A stretch of 64,000 bases of DNA from an uncultured Chloroflexota bacterium. GTDB lineage: Bacteria; Chloroflexota; Anaerolineae; Aggregatilineales; Phototrophicaceae. Under the pieces are notes generated by a model. That model did not search any database. It was given only the letters and a program-made list of their open reading frames with translations, and had not been told where the DNA came from. This document shows, piece by piece, positions 16,667 to 25,637 of the stretch. The stretch is from assembly GCA_937974245.1 (NCBI GenBank), contig CALJKV010000110.1, forward strand, positions 366,613 through 430,612. Direction: 5' to 3'. Both the position numbers and the translations under genes were made by a program. Every line of letters begins with the position of its first letter. Positions within the stretch are counted from its first letter, which is position 1.

Positions 16667-17338
16667 TCACGTTTCCAGAGAAAAAGTCTTGATCTCTCGT
16701 CCGTTTACGATGATTGTAATCTCATAGCTGGTTTCATCAAATTGAAGACTTACCTTTGGTTCAGGACAGACCCCCGTACAAAACATCCTGTGTGCATCAT
16801 AATCCTCATATCCTACAAATCCTGTTTTCTCACAAACAATCATTGCACTATCACAGGTGAGCATTATCAAGTCATTTGGGTAGCAAGAAGGATCACACTT
16901 CCCCCAGTACCCACCATGAACAACTAGAACCTGGTAGATATGATCCTTGATCTGTACGCTGGCAATGGGTTCATAATCACCAACCCCAAAAGCAGCCATA
17001 AATGATCCGGACCACGAAAAGGCAACAATCAGCAACGCCAAAATGATTAATAAAGCCTGAATACGACGCCGGGTTTTTCCTTTTCTGAGGTGGAATATCG
17101 TGGTAACAACAGCAATCATGGGGATGGCGAGGCCAAGAACCAGATTGCTCCAGGGGATTTGAGAAAAAAGAAAGAACGGATAGAAGAAACTCGATGAGTT
17201 GATAGACGATGTGATATATAAGTCTAATTGTTGTTTGAGAACAACCCAGACCACAACAAATACAGGCAGCGCAAGCAGATACATAACATAACGGTATTGG
17301 CCCGTTATGTGTTTGAGCGCCTTCAAGTCACGCCTCAA
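16667..17338 (-). CDS. membrane protein of an unnamed family (member 1 of 3)
   Basis: The protein has up to 223 residues, with three membrane segments (about 18-38, 62-84, 93-112). A C-terminal extracytoplasmic domain carries several Cys, a CDxxxxVC motif and a final strand ITIIVNGREIKTF. The closing domain matches in pattern the proteins at 34127-34714 and 63043-63630. No known family is recognised. The TTG start at 17338 overlaps the stop of the sugar-transferase gene by 4 bp; an ATG at 17284 is the alternative. It is AT-rich compared with its upstream neighbour. Confidence 0.7.
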   Translation of the reverse strand: MRRDLKALKHITGQYRYVMYLLALPVFVVVWVVLKQQLDLYITSSINSSSFFYPFFLFSQIPWSNLVLGLAIPMIAVVTTIFHLRKGKTRRRIQALLIILALLIVAFSWSGSFMAAFGVGDYEPIASVQIKDHIYQVLVVHGGYWGKCDPSCYPNDLIMLTCDSAMIVCEKTGFVGYEDYDAHRMFCTGVCPEPKVSLQFDETSYEITIIVNGREIKTFSLET

Positions 17339-18801
17339 TACGCATTCTGGTCACGGCGCAGCACCATCTGAATCACGGTGCGCAGGATGATCTTCAAATC
17401 CAACCACAGCGACCAGTTCTCAACATACCACAGGTCGTAAGACGTGCGCTGCGAGATGGATGTGTCGCCGCGCAAGCCATTCACCTGCGCCCAGCCGGTC
17501 ATCCCGGCTTTCTCGCGGTGGCGTTCCATGTAACGGGGAATGCGTTCGCGGAATTTAAGAACATATACCGGGCGTTCCGGGCGTGGCCCAACCAGGCTCA
17601 TCTCGCCAATCAGGACGTTAATCAACTGTGGGATTTCGTCCCAATTGGTGCGGCGCATCACGCTGCCCAGGCGAGTTACACGCGGATCATTCTCCACTGT
17701 CCAGCCGGGGCCATGTGCCTCCGCGTCCTGGTGCATGGTGCGGAACTTAATCATCTCAAATGGGCGGCCATCCAGCCCCATGCGGAGCTGCGTGTAAAAT
17801 GCCGGACCTTTTGACTCCAGACGGATAATAATGGCGGTCATCAACAAGAAGGGGGAGAGGAAAATCAGACCGAAGAACGATCCGAAAATATCCAGGCTGC
17901 GCTTAAGACTCAGTCGCCAGCCGCGCAGGGCGATGTCGCGCACCGTAATCAGTGGTGTGCCGCCCAGATCATCCACGTTCAGGTCACCCGCCATGTACGA
18001 GAACATATCGGGGTAGATTTTGATGTCGACCCGCCCGCGCTGGCAAAGCGTAATGAGGTCAACCATTTCGGCGCGTTGGGCATCGGGCAGGGCAATGATA
18101 ACCTGCTCGACATTGTGCGCGTCAATGAGTACCGGCAGGTCTTCATACGTGCCAATAATCGGATACCCCATCACATTACCGCGAGTCCTGATCTTGCTGC
18201 TGACGACAACCCCAACGATGTTATAGCCGAGTTCGGGCCGTCCTTTGATTTTGCCGGTGATTTCGCGGGCGATTTTACCGGTACCGACCAGCAAAAGGTT
18301 ATCCTGATCGAGGCCGCGCCGTCGCAGCCGCAGCCGCAGCCCCTGGTAGAGTTCGCGTCCGGTGCCCACCAGTACCGTACTGAATACCCACACATAAAAG
18401 AACATACTGCGGGGGTAGTCCACGTGTAAATCCGTGCCTTTGAACAGCAGTTCTTGCAGCCCCCAGGCCATCAACGATGCAACCGTAATCGTGCCAACAA
18501 TTTTGCGGATATGATCCAGTCGGGTAATCGCGCGGGGCAGATGATACAGCCTGGTGAAATACAATAAGGCAATCACCAGGGCGATATGCAGAACCATTGT
18601 CGGCAGATAACGTTCAAAGATGGGGAGCTTATCGGGAATGGAGAAAAAAGGCAGCACTAACCGGCCCGCGTATCCCGCCAGGAACGCAATCACCAGCATC
18701 ACCAGGTCAAGCACAATCAAACCAAGATGCAGCATCTGCCGCAGCCGGTTAGAGTTTGGCGATGACGGAATCGCTAAAACGGGCGTCGGATCTCCGGCCA
18801 T
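17335..18801 (-). CDS. polyprenyl-phosphate sugar-1-phosphate transferase (WcaJ/WbaP-like)
   Basis: The protein has about 488 residues. The N-terminus has four to five membrane segments, followed by a Rossmann-like CoA-binding-type region (LLVGTGKIAREI). A C-terminal bacterial sugar-transferase domain carries KRSLDIFGSFFG, IKFRTMH, DEIPQLINVLIGEMSLVGPRPERP and WAQVNGLRGDT. It starts lipid-linked oligosaccharide synthesis for exopolysaccharide or capsule by moving a hexose-1-phosphate to undecaprenyl phosphate. The ATG at 18801 gives a normal length and overlaps the glycosyltransferase gene by 28 bp. A frame open to 19023 would overlap far more and lacks support. Confidence 0.9.
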   Translation of the reverse strand: MAGDPTPVLAIPSSPNSNRLRQMLHLGLIVLDLVMLVIAFLAGYAGRLVLPFFSIPDKLPIFERYLPTMVLHIALVIALLYFTRLYHLPRAITRLDHIRKIVGTITVASLMAWGLQELLFKGTDLHVDYPRSMFFYVWVFSTVLVGTGRELYQGLRLRLRRRGLDQDNLLLVGTGKIAREITGKIKGRPELGYNIVGVVVSSKIRTRGNVMGYPIIGTYEDLPVLIDAHNVEQVIIALPDAQRAEMVDLITLCQRGRVDIKIYPDMFSYMAGDLNVDDLGGTPLITVRDIALRGWRLSLKRSLDIFGSFFGLIFLSPFLLMTAIIIRLESKGPAFYTQLRMGLDGRPFEMIKFRTMHQDAEAHGPGWTVENDPRVTRLGSVMRRTNWDEIPQLINVLIGEMSLVGPRPERPVYVLKFRERIPRYMERHREKAGMTGWAQVNGLRGDTSISQRTSYDLWYVENWSLWLDLKIILRTVIQMVLRRDQNAY

Positions 18802-19670
18802 ATCTCCGGCCCACCCTTCACCAGCAGTCCGGCTATCACCAGGGTGTGCAGCCAGAGAGGCGTTGTTTCCCGGTAATGCTTGCGGTAGAAGATCAGCATC
18901 GCCCGCTGGAACTCGAACAGCGCCTTCTTGCTCTGGCGACTGGCCGCCCGCTTGACGTGCTTCACGACGACTTGTGGGTGGTAATATACTGTCCACCCTG
19001 CCGCCTTTATCCGGTAAGCCCAATCTAAATCCTCTCCATACATGAAAAAGGTTTCATCTAATAAGCCGGTAGCGGAAATCGCTTCGCGCCGTACCTGCAT
19101 ATACGCCCCGACAACCGAGTCGACCTCAATTTCCTGGTTGGGGTCGGCAAAGGTCATATTATAGCGCCCAAATCGGGGATGCGTAGGAAATAATTTTGAC
19201 AGACCGGAGAATCGGTAGAGCGACACGATGGGTGTGGGGAAACTACGGCGGCAAGCCAGGTCGAGGCTGCCATCCGGCAGTACCAGTTTGGGGCCAGCAA
19301 TTCCGATTTCAGGGCGCGAGTCCATGAAGCGCACCATATCAGCCAGCGCGGTAGTTGGCACTTCAGTATCCGGGTTGAGCAGCAGGGCATAACGCGGTGC
19401 GCCGGCATCTACATCTCCCACCCCGCGAAAACCCAGCGCACGCAATCCCAGGTTGTTACCATAGGGGTAGCCGCCGTTGGTCTCACTGGCGATTAACTCG
19501 ACAGCCGGGAAATTCTGCCGCACCATTTCCGCGCTGCCGTCACTGGAAGCGTTATCTACCACGACAACATGATAGGTGAAATCGCCCTCGCTCGCCATCA
19601 CGGTTTGCAGGCAGCGTTGCAAATAATCGCGGGTGTTCCAGTTGACGATAATGATGCCGAGATCGTGCAT
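18774..19670 (-). CDS. GT2 family glycosyltransferase (rhamnosyltransferase-like)
   Basis: This 298-residue GT-A fold enzyme begins HDLGIIIVNWNTRDYLQRC. Donor-site motifs VVDNASSDGS and LLNPDTEVP (the DxD equivalent) follow, then the acceptor region EDLDWAYRIKAAGW. The C-terminus has an amphipathic or membrane-associated segment (LWLHTLVIAGLLV). The start at 19670 is set by GGAGGG five bases upstream; the upstream 13 codons are not supported. With the overlapping sugar transferase it forms a surface polysaccharide pair. Confidence 0.92.
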   Translation of the reverse strand: MHDLGIIIVNWNTRDYLQRCLQTVMASEGDFTYHVVVVDNASSDGSAEMVRQNFPAVELIASETNGGYPYGNNLGLRALGFRGVGDVDAGAPRYALLLNPDTEVPTTALADMVRFMDSRPEIGIAGPKLVLPDGSLDLACRRSFPTPIVSLYRFSGLSKLFPTHPRFGRYNMTFADPNQEIEVDSVVGAYMQVRREAISATGLLDETFFMYGEDLDWAYRIKAAGWTVYYHPQVVVKHVKRAASRQSKKALFEFQRAMLIFYRKHYRETTPLWLHTLVIAGLLVKGGPEIWPEIRRPF

Positions 19671-19896
19671 ATTCCCTCCGAACCGTGCGCCCATTTTACC
19701 ACATCGCATTCAGAGTCAACAGGCGGCAGACCGCCGGAAGCGACAATCTATAACGGAACATTACTTTGCACACCACCCGTTTTCGCCTGTCCCCGCGGCA
19801 AATAACGGGATCAGAATTTGCGCAGTTGAAGCCATTTTCCGTAGAGATATAACATACGTCATGCAACTGCCTGCCGTTCAGTTGCATGATTTCCAA

Positions 19897-20613
19897 CTAC
19901 TTGTCCCTCTCGTTAACCTCCGTATCAGTTGGCTCAAGCAGGCGTGTGCGGACGGCGGTCAGGTCAGCCTGACTCAGCCCACCATCCTGAAGATGCTGCG
20001 CAAAGTCGAGTTGTGCCAAGGTGGCGAGAATCGTTTCACGAGTTGTGGTGTTATGGCGAGCAAGCAGGATGTCCCGTTCAGGGTCCGGGCTGAGTTCGTA
20101 ATCCGCGATGATTTCTTCAGGGACAACACCGACCAGCGCCAGCAGCAGCAACGCCACGATCCCGGTACGGTCGTTCCCGCGCACACAATGGAACAAAACG
20201 CCTCCAGGTTGCGCGCGGGCGACAGCCGTAACCACAGCGGCATAGCGCTCCGGCCAGCGTTTCATCGCATCATAGAAGTAGAGAGGCGTAGCCCACAGGT
20301 CGGTCATCACCCACTGCTGCACAAAATCTGTATCCGCGTAATCTTCGATCGCGCAGCGGAGAGTAACAATATCAGCAGGGCGTGGCATGGTATCCGCCGG
20401 TACATCATCTGGAAGACCATCGGTAGCCAGCGTAATAATGGTACGGATTCCGTATTCATAAAGTGCCGACCACCCGTGCGGAGTAAGCCTGCCGGGATGA
20501 TCTGAACGTACCAAGGCACCCAGCCGAGTCACACGCCCATCGGTGGTCCTCAAACCGCCGAGGTCACGCACATTATTGCAGCCATCCCAATCTAGCCGCC
20601 GATCTCTTGACAT
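19897..20613 (-). CDS. protein tyrosine/dual-specificity phosphatase family protein
   Basis: This 238-residue protein has the Cys-dependent phosphatase P-loop HCVRGNDRTG (H142, C143, R149), the HCX5R motif, in the Y_phosphatase3-like form with GNDRTG. The N-terminus has the family signature NNVRDLGGLRTTDG.V.RLGALVRSD. It hydrolyses phosphotyrosine, phosphoinositide or similar esters. The start at 20613 has AGGAG eight bases upstream; the open frame further up is ignored. It precedes the polysaccharide genes, where tyrosine phosphatases often act, but a 226-bp gap separates them. Confidence 0.9.
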   Translation of the reverse strand: MSRDRRLDWDGCNNVRDLGGLRTTDGRVTRLGALVRSDHPGRLTPHGWSALYEYGIRTIITLATDGLPDDVPADTMPRPADIVTLRCAIEDYADTDFVQQWVMTDLWATPLYFYDAMKRWPERYAAVVTAVARAQPGGVLFHCVRGNDRTGIVALLLLALVGVVPEEIIADYELSPDPERDILLARHNTTTRETILATLAQLDFAQHLQDGGLSQADLTAVRTRLLEPTDTEVNERDK

Positions 20614-20731
20614 TCTGGTACTCCTGTGTGTTGTTCTATGGATTGTTTTGAACATGATATCTACAAAAAACCGGCATAACTTCAACATGCGAGGTTATGC
20701 CGGTCTATTCACATCGTATAGGAAAGGGTGA

Positions 20732-21781
20732 TTATTTGATGCGCGTCCAGGTTGGGTTCGAACCACCGCTGAAGCGGAACACGCCAACCGGCGCATCAAT
20801 ATAAAACGCGCCCGTGCCTTCTTCAAACTGAATCGTGCGGTTGCCACTGTCTATGTTGGCGGTTGCCCAGCCAATGGCGCCGTTCCAACTGCCAATTGGC
20901 GCATTGGTGTTGAAGTATACCCAGTTAAACATCTGCTGCGGTTGGAAAAATCCGCTGGGCGGGCTGCTGGGTGTGATGGTCGTACCATCCCAACCGCTGG
21001 TATATTCGATATAGCGACCATCCTGGGTTTGCATCCCATAAACCCGGTTCAGGTTATTGGCGTTCACATAGATCATAAAGCCGCGCTCGAACGATTGGAA
21101 CGCGCCGATACCGATAGCGCCCACCCCAGTCGGACAGCTAGCATTCGCCGGGGCATACTGGTCGCCGAAGAACCAGCTAATCGGGCATTGCACCGTGATC
21201 GGAATTGACTGCGTGACTTCCTGCCCGCCGCGCTGTGCCGTCAGCTTGTAGATGACCAGACGACTGCCTGCCGGAACCAGCACATTCAGTTGTCCGGTGG
21301 GTATTACTGAGAAGGTCTGCACAATTGCGCCCTGCTGGTTCAACTGGTCAATCCGCGCCATATCGGATATGGAATTCCACGAGAGTGTGATGTTGGAATT
21401 TCCCGTGACGGTAGTCGCGCTGGCGCCAAAGGTGATAATCTGGGGCGCAGCGGGTGTTGGGGTCAGCGTGTTGGTCGGCGTGGATGTGACTGTCAGCGTA
21501 CTGGTGGGTGTCGGCGTCTGAGAGGGTGTAGACGTGAGCGTGGATGTCGGGGTCGCGGTAGTTGTGTTCGTGCTGGTGGGTGTCGGCGTCAGCGTGTTGG
21601 TCGGCGTCTCCGTCAGAGTGGGTGTCAGGGTTGCAGTTGGGGTATAACTTGGTGTTACACTGGGCAGTACAGCCAGAGTCGGCAGTTCAACGACCTCTTC
21701 CGCCGGTGAGCAGGCCGTAATAACCAGGACCGTGACGATTAAGAAGATAAACGGGTTCAATGATTTGGTGATGCCAGACAT
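20732..21781 (-). CDS. lipoprotein with Ser/Thr/Pro linker and C-terminal beta domain
   Basis: The protein has about 349 residues. Its signal peptide ends in a lipobox (VITAC, Cys at about 24). A long Thr/Pro/Ser spacer (about 40-110, repeating TPT and TLT units) is followed by a beta-rich region. This contains an Ig-like start (TTVTGNSNITLSWNSIS) and a C-terminal domain unknown to me. It is anchored outside the membrane. Of two ATGs, 21781 has GGGG eight bases upstream; 21796 has no such site. The start region overlaps head to head with the plus-strand carboxypeptidase gene. Confidence 0.75.
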   Translation of the reverse strand: MSGITKSLNPFIFLIVTVLVITACSPAEEVVELPTLAVLPSVTPSYTPTATLTPTLTETPTNTLTPTPTSTNTTTATPTSTLTSTPSQTPTPTSTLTVTSTPTNTLTPTPAAPQIITFGASATTVTGNSNITLSWNSISDMARIDQLNQQGAIVQTFSVIPTGQLNVLVPAGSRLVIYKLTAQRGGQEVTQSIPITVQCPISWFFGDQYAPANASCPTGVGAIGIGAFQSFERGFMIYVNANNLNRVYGMQTQDGRYIEYTSGWDGTTITPSSPPSGFFQPQQMFNWVYFNTNAPIGSWNGAIGWATANIDSGNRTIQFEEGTGAFYIDAPVGVFRFSGGSNPTWTRIK

Positions 21782-22850
21782 AAGATTTTTCCCCATCAAC
21801 GACCAGCGATCTGCCAGGTTCGTAAATTTACTTTTTTTATCTCTTGGCTTAATCATACTCTTAACCACCGTGTCCTGCCAGACGACTTTGGTCGCAGAAG
21901 ACCTGCCAACGCTCGCACCGTCACTGCTGCCGCCCCCGGTCACACTAGCCATCGTTCGCCCGACCCAGACGCCGCGCCCGATTGTTTCCCCGCCTGCTAC
22001 GCTGCCACCGACTTTCCCGCCGACGGCCACGCCACGCCCGGTCACTGCCGCGCCCAGCCTGACCCTACTGGCGGTGACAGTGATGCCCGTATCTCCGTTT
22101 GCCACGCTTGATCCTTCTATTACCCCCACCGGCACTTCCCCGGCGACGCGCATCCCGGCGGATAACACCTTTCTGATTGGGCAATCAGCGGGCGGGCGCG
22201 AAATTTTCGGTTGGCGATTTGGGCAGGGGGAGCGTATTCTCCTGCTGGTAGGGGGCATTCACGGCGGGTATGAGGGTAACACCGTCACGCTGATGAACGA
22301 ACTTATTGAACACTTTGAACGCACCCCTGACGATGTGTTGCTGGGAATGAGTATCATCCTGGTTCCAGTAGCGAATCCCGATGGGCTGGTGCTGGGGCGG
22401 CAGGCTGAGGGACGGTTTAATGCCAACCGTGTTGACCTGAACCGTAACTGGGGCTGCGAATGGTCGCCGGATGCGGTGTGGCGCAATCAGTCCGTAGACC
22501 CTGGGCCACACGCTTTCTCCGAACCGGAAACACAGGCCTTAGCCGCGTTTATCCGCGAGGTTCAACCCGCCGCCGCCGTGTTTTACCATAGCGCCGCCGA
22601 GGGGGTGTTCGCCGGGGAGTGCGAAGGGGGTCACGGCTCGGACATCCTGGCGGCAGTAATCGGGGAAGCGGCGGGCTACCCCTATGGTGAAGCCTTCAAC
22701 GCCTACCTGGTGACAGGCACTGCGGCCAGTTGGGTAGACGGCCAGAATATCCCGGCTGTAGACCTTGAACTCAGCACCACCCGCAGCAGTGAGTTCCAGC
22801 GTAATCTGCTCGGAGTTCAGGGTGTTCAGGAGTGGCTGCTGGGGCGGTGA
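21771..22850 (+). CDS. M14-family zinc carboxypeptidase, lipoprotein
   Basis: This 359-residue protein has a lipobox near residue 36 (LTTVSC) and a Pro/Thr spacer (about 45-130). An M14 peptidase domain follows with the zinc ligands HGGYE (H164, E168) and H273 (FYHS). The substrate-binding NRNW motif (N224, R225) and a catalytic Glu (E333 in VDLELSTT) are also present. It removes C-terminal residues from peptides, or acts on peptidoglycan stems like MpaA-type enzymes, outside the cell. The only usable ATG in frame is 21771, which overlaps the start of the minus-strand lipoprotein gene. Confidence 0.88.
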   Translation: MPDIRFFPINDQRSARFVNLLFLSLGLIILLTTVSCQTTLVAEDLPTLAPSLLPPPVTLAIVRPTQTPRPIVSPPATLPPTFPPTATPRPVTAAPSLTLLAVTVMPVSPFATLDPSITPTGTSPATRIPADNTFLIGQSAGGREIFGWRFGQGERILLLVGGIHGGYEGNTVTLMNELIEHFERTPDDVLLGMSIILVPVANPDGLVLGRQAEGRFNANRVDLNRNWGCEWSPDAVWRNQSVDPGPHAFSEPETQALAAFIREVQPAAAVFYHSAAEGVFAGECEGGHGSDILAAVIGEAAGYPYGEAFNAYLVTGTAASWVDGQNIPAVDLELSTTRSSEFQRNLLGVQGVQEWLLGR

Positions 22851-22859
22851 TTTCGCGGT

Positions 22860-23333
22860 TTACATCAGCGCCGCTCGAATCGCTGTGACCTGCTTCTGAT
22901 ACGTATCGACCGTCAGACGCTGGTCATACTCCGCCAGGTTGAGTGGTATCCCCGGCGCTGGGTCGCCGTAATAGCGGGGCATGATGTGACAGTGAAGGTG
23001 GGGGAGTGCGTTGCCAAGAATCTGGAAGTTCATTTTTGTGGGGTGATAGACCTGTTCCAGCGCACTCGCAGCATTCATCATATCCTCAAAGAAACGGCTG
23101 CGATCTGCACGGGAAAGTTGATAAGGTTCAGCTACATGCTGTCTACAGATGAGCACACAATAACCGGGTGAAAACTGGTTCACTGAGAGCCGTAGTACAC
23201 TTATCTCCAGTTGAGCGATGGTGTAACCGTATTCATTGACCTGCTGCCCGGATGCCAGTTCCGCGCACATCGGACAGCCATCACCCCGTACCAGGGCATC
23301 CCATTTTTCGATTGACATCCATGCTGAGGTCAT
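22860..23333 (-). CDS. HIT family hydrolase
   Basis: This 157-residue protein has the histidine triad HLHCH (H112, H114, H116) in LPHLHCHIMPRY, the active site of HIT nucleotide hydrolases and transferases. It also has a CPMC pair (C20, C23), probably a zinc site. Members cleave Ap4A or AMP-lysine-like nucleotide conjugates; the substrate here is unknown. GGGAG lies about 9 bases before the ATG. It is tail to tail with the carboxypeptidase gene, only 9 bp apart. Confidence 0.93.
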   Translation of the reverse strand: MTSAWMSIEKWDALVRGDGCPMCAELASGQQVNEYGYTIAQLEISVLRLSVNQFSPGYCVLICRQHVAEPYQLSRADRSRFFEDMMNAASALEQVYHPTKMNFQILGNALPHLHCHIMPRYYGDPAPGIPLNLAEYDQRLTVDTYQKQVTAIRAALM

Positions 23334-23427
23334 ACGGCTTTCTCCCAGGTGAATAGCCTTCGATGTGTATCATCATACTCCCTGGGTTGCTGGCAATCAT
23401 GACGGCTGGCCTATGTCTTCTCAATCT

Positions 23428-24210
23428 TCAGATTATTCGATTATGATTCCGGGCCTTTCGGATAAAATCGGCTGCCTCTCGGATGTCTGCCAGCCAGGCC
23501 TGTAACGGCTGCGGCACATCATCCAGACCGGGTAGGGTGTTCAGATGGGCATAGGCCTCGGTGAGTTGAGGCGCAAGGCCGGGTTCGTGCCCGGTAACCT
23601 GTGCCATCAAGTCGTCCCAACGTGCGATCAGGGCTTGTATGCCAGCCCCGTCACCAGTTTTCTCCATTTGTTCCCGAATGTCCGCAAACAGGCTTTTCCA
23701 GGCTTCGGCCAGGTGCTTCTGTTCTGTATAGGACTGTTGCGCTCCGGCCTCGGCCAGCCGGTCACGCTGCTCTTTCGTAATGAATTGTCCGAACCAATCC
23801 GCCTGATTATTCATGTTAACCGCCTTAATAATGTGAATAAACTGTTCCATGTTCCATGTTGGTGTGCTGTCCAGCGCGTGCTGTGCCTGTTCGATAGCGC
23901 GGATCACCTGCTCAAGCTGGCGAACCTGCTGCCGTAAGACCTGCTTCTGGCGTTCCATCAGATGGCGTATTCCATCCATATCATTCGTCAGTAGATTTTG
24001 GATCTCATCGAGTGATAGGCCGATGAGTTTTAGCGTCAGTATCTGTTGCAGACGGGCGTAGTCCATCTCCGTGTATAAGCGTCGCTTCCCTTCCGTGTAA
24101 GCAGACGGCCTGAGCAGGCCAATCTGATCATAATAGCGGAGGGTTCGCACGGTGACACCCGCCCGTCCTGCGAATTCGCCAATGCCGAAATAGTTGATTC
24201 TGGACGCCAA
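23428..24210 (-). CDS. MerR-family regulator with TipA-like effector domain
   Basis: This 260-residue regulator has the MerR DNA-binding domain at residues 7-75 (IGEFAGRAGVTVRTLRYYDQIGLL). A coiled-coil dimer helix (about 80-118) follows, then an all-alpha TipAS-like domain (about 145-255) that binds drugs or peptides. It starts at TTG 24210, with AGGAG nine bases upstream. A textbook MerR operator with a 19-bp spacer lies just upstream (24244-24274), so autoregulation is expected. A target other than its own gene is not obvious; the HIT gene 94 bp downstream may be co-transcribed. Confidence 0.93.
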   Translation of the reverse strand: MASRINYFGIGEFAGRAGVTVRTLRYYDQIGLLRPSAYTEGKRRLYTEMDYARLQQILTLKLIGLSLDEIQNLLTNDMDGIRHLMERQKQVLRQQVRQLEQVIRAIEQAQHALDSTPTWNMEQFIHIIKAVNMNNQADWFGQFITKEQRDRLAEAGAQQSYTEQKHLAEAWKSLFADIREQMEKTGDGAGIQALIARWDDLMAQVTGHEPGLAPQLTEAYAHLNTLPGLDDVPQPLQAWLADIREAADFIRKARNHNRII

Positions 24211-24243
24211 AGGTTATGACTCCTGATGACAACACCTGAAATC

Positions 24244-24274
24244 AGTTTACAAGCTGACGTAACGTCACTTGCAA
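24244..24274 (-). promoter_or_regulatory. MerR-type promoter/operator
   Basis: Read on the minus strand, TTGCAA (-35, 24274-24269) and TAAACT (-10, 24249-24244) are separated by 19 bp. A perfect 13-bp palindrome TGACGTTACGTCA sits inside the spacer (24255-24267). The overlong spacer with a central palindrome is the hallmark of promoters that MerR proteins activate by twisting DNA. The outline resembles the tipA operator of Streptomyces as I remember it. Confidence 0.8.
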
Positions 24275-24310
24275 GAGGTAATTTGTAGGGAAAAAGGCGG
24301 AACAGCCTGT

Positions 24311-25465
24311 TTAATCGCTGGATTGTACGTCTATCCAGCGCAGTACCCAGCGCCCGCGCTCAGTCTGGGATGTGGCAGTGACCATATAGGTCACACCATC
24401 CACAACCAGCAGATCCGCATGGCCGACCCCGAAATTGAAACTTACGGGGAACAGCACCGGATTGCCAGGGAACTTCTCCCATGCGCCATCTATTGCGTCG
24501 CTTACCGAACGGGCGAATCCCAGTCCGAACTGCGTATCCATGCCGCGTTCCAGCACATCCGGGCCGCGCACGCCCTCATAGGCCATGTAGTAGTGGTCAC
24601 CTACTTTGAGGACATCGGCGGAACTGACGTAGCGGAAGTCGAAATAGGGCGCGATGGTATCTCCTTCAGTGATGTCGAGCGGGCCGTACTCCGCCGCACC
24701 GGAAAACAGCGGGTCATGGTCGCACAGCCGCAATCCGACTGCTCCTTCGTGGCGGTCTCCTGTGTAGCAGCGCATGTGCCCCGGCGCAGAACCTGCCGCC
24801 GTGAACACATAGAGCGTATCGCCTTCGACATACAGCCCTGGCGGCGCACCGACCAGACAGTCATAGGCTTCGCCACGAATATTGGGGTGCGGGCCGATTT
24901 TCTCGGTGGCGCTGCACTGAATGTAGGAACTCGGCCAGGTGCCGCTGGGAAAACTGACTTCCCCCCAATCCGACCAGTTCAGCCCATCGGGGGATGTCCG
25001 CAGGATGGCGTGGGCATGCCACTCGTAGACGAGATACCAGGTGTCTTCAGTACGGAACACACGAGGATACTGCTGGGCGGTGATGTGGTCGCGCTGGTCA
25101 TCGCACGGGCATTGGCCGCAGGGAATCGAGCAAACCGGAGCGGGCAAACTGAAGCTCATGCCGTCATCGGTGCTTTCCCAGCGAGTCAGGCAACCAGGGA
25201 AGGCCACCGGTTCGCCGCACTGGTCAATCACCCCGGCGGACTTATCGCTGGCGTGCAAGTATGACCAATATACACCGTCGCCCATGTAGACCGTATCACT
25301 TTCCCCAATCGGCAGTCCAACATCGGGAATATCCACGACCCACTCGGCGCGGCCTTCCCAGAAGTCCGCCAACGTGGGGGCGGGGCGATCTTGCGCGGCG
25401 GCAGGCAGACTCAGCAGCAGGGCGGTGATGAGCATTACAGAAATTGAAGCGGCACGGTTTTTCAT
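24311..25465 (-). CDS. secreted beta-propeller protein, glycoside-hydrolase-like
   Basis: This 384-residue protein has a signal peptide (SISVMLITALLLSLPAAAQ). The mature part shows repeated blades such as VYWSYLHASD, WYLVYEWHAH and YYMAYEGVRG, the layout of five-bladed propellers of GH43/GH32/GH130 type. Acidic residues in the blades could be catalytic, but I cannot assign the triad. Many cysteines suggest disulphides. It is probably a surface or secreted carbohydrate-binding or -cleaving protein. AGGTG lies 6 bases upstream of the ATG. Confidence 0.7.
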   Translation of the reverse strand: MKNRAASISVMLITALLLSLPAAAQDRPAPTLADFWEGRAEWVVDIPDVGLPIGESDTVYMGDGVYWSYLHASDKSAGVIDQCGEPVAFPGCLTRWESTDDGMSFSLPAPVCSIPCGQCPCDDQRDHITAQQYPRVFRTEDTWYLVYEWHAHAILRTSPDGLNWSDWGEVSFPSGTWPSSYIQCSATEKIGPHPNIRGEAYDCLVGAPPGLYVEGDTLYVFTAAGSAPGHMRCYTGDRHEGAVGLRLCDHDPLFSGAAEYGPLDITEGDTIAPYFDFRYVSSADVLKVGDHYYMAYEGVRGPDVLERGMDTQFGLGFARSVSDAIDGAWEKFPGNPVLFPVSFNFGVGHADLLVVDGVTYMVTATSQTERGRWVLRWIDVQSSD

Positions 25466-25590
25466 GAAACACCTAGTGAATTATCTTTACCAGGCGATAT
25501 TCTAACGTTTTGGCCGGATTGAGCGCCACTATATGGCGTTTATTGAATTGATTGGTTAGCTGTGGTAGGGGTTTTTCAGCGGTGGCGGTT

Positions 25591-25596
25591 TATAAT
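25591..25596 (+). promoter_or_regulatory. -10 box for MFS-HEAT gene
   Basis: A perfect TATAAT lies about 40 bp upstream of the MFS gene. No good -35 is present at 16-18 bp. Confidence 0.4.
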
Positions 25597-25637
25597 GGGA
25601 ACACAATAGAGATTATGTGAACAGTGACTTTTGCCTC

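Noticed and set aside
18802..19023. Longer N-terminus for the sugar transferase
   Set aside because: It would overlap the GT2 gene by 250 bp in another frame, and the added residues are low-complexity without a membrane segment. ATG 18801 gives the family length.
19633..20505. A 290-codon plus-strand frame
   Set aside because: It is antisense to the tyrosine phosphatase and the start of the GT2 gene, both well supported by motifs.
21782..22258. Longer N-terminus for the minus-strand lipoprotein
   Set aside because: It would place the signal peptide about 160 residues inside the protein. The sequence is antisense to the carboxypeptidase.
24269..25264. A 331-codon plus-strand frame
   Set aside because: It is antisense to the secreted beta-propeller gene and runs over the MerR operator. 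It has no domain and no ribosome-binding site.
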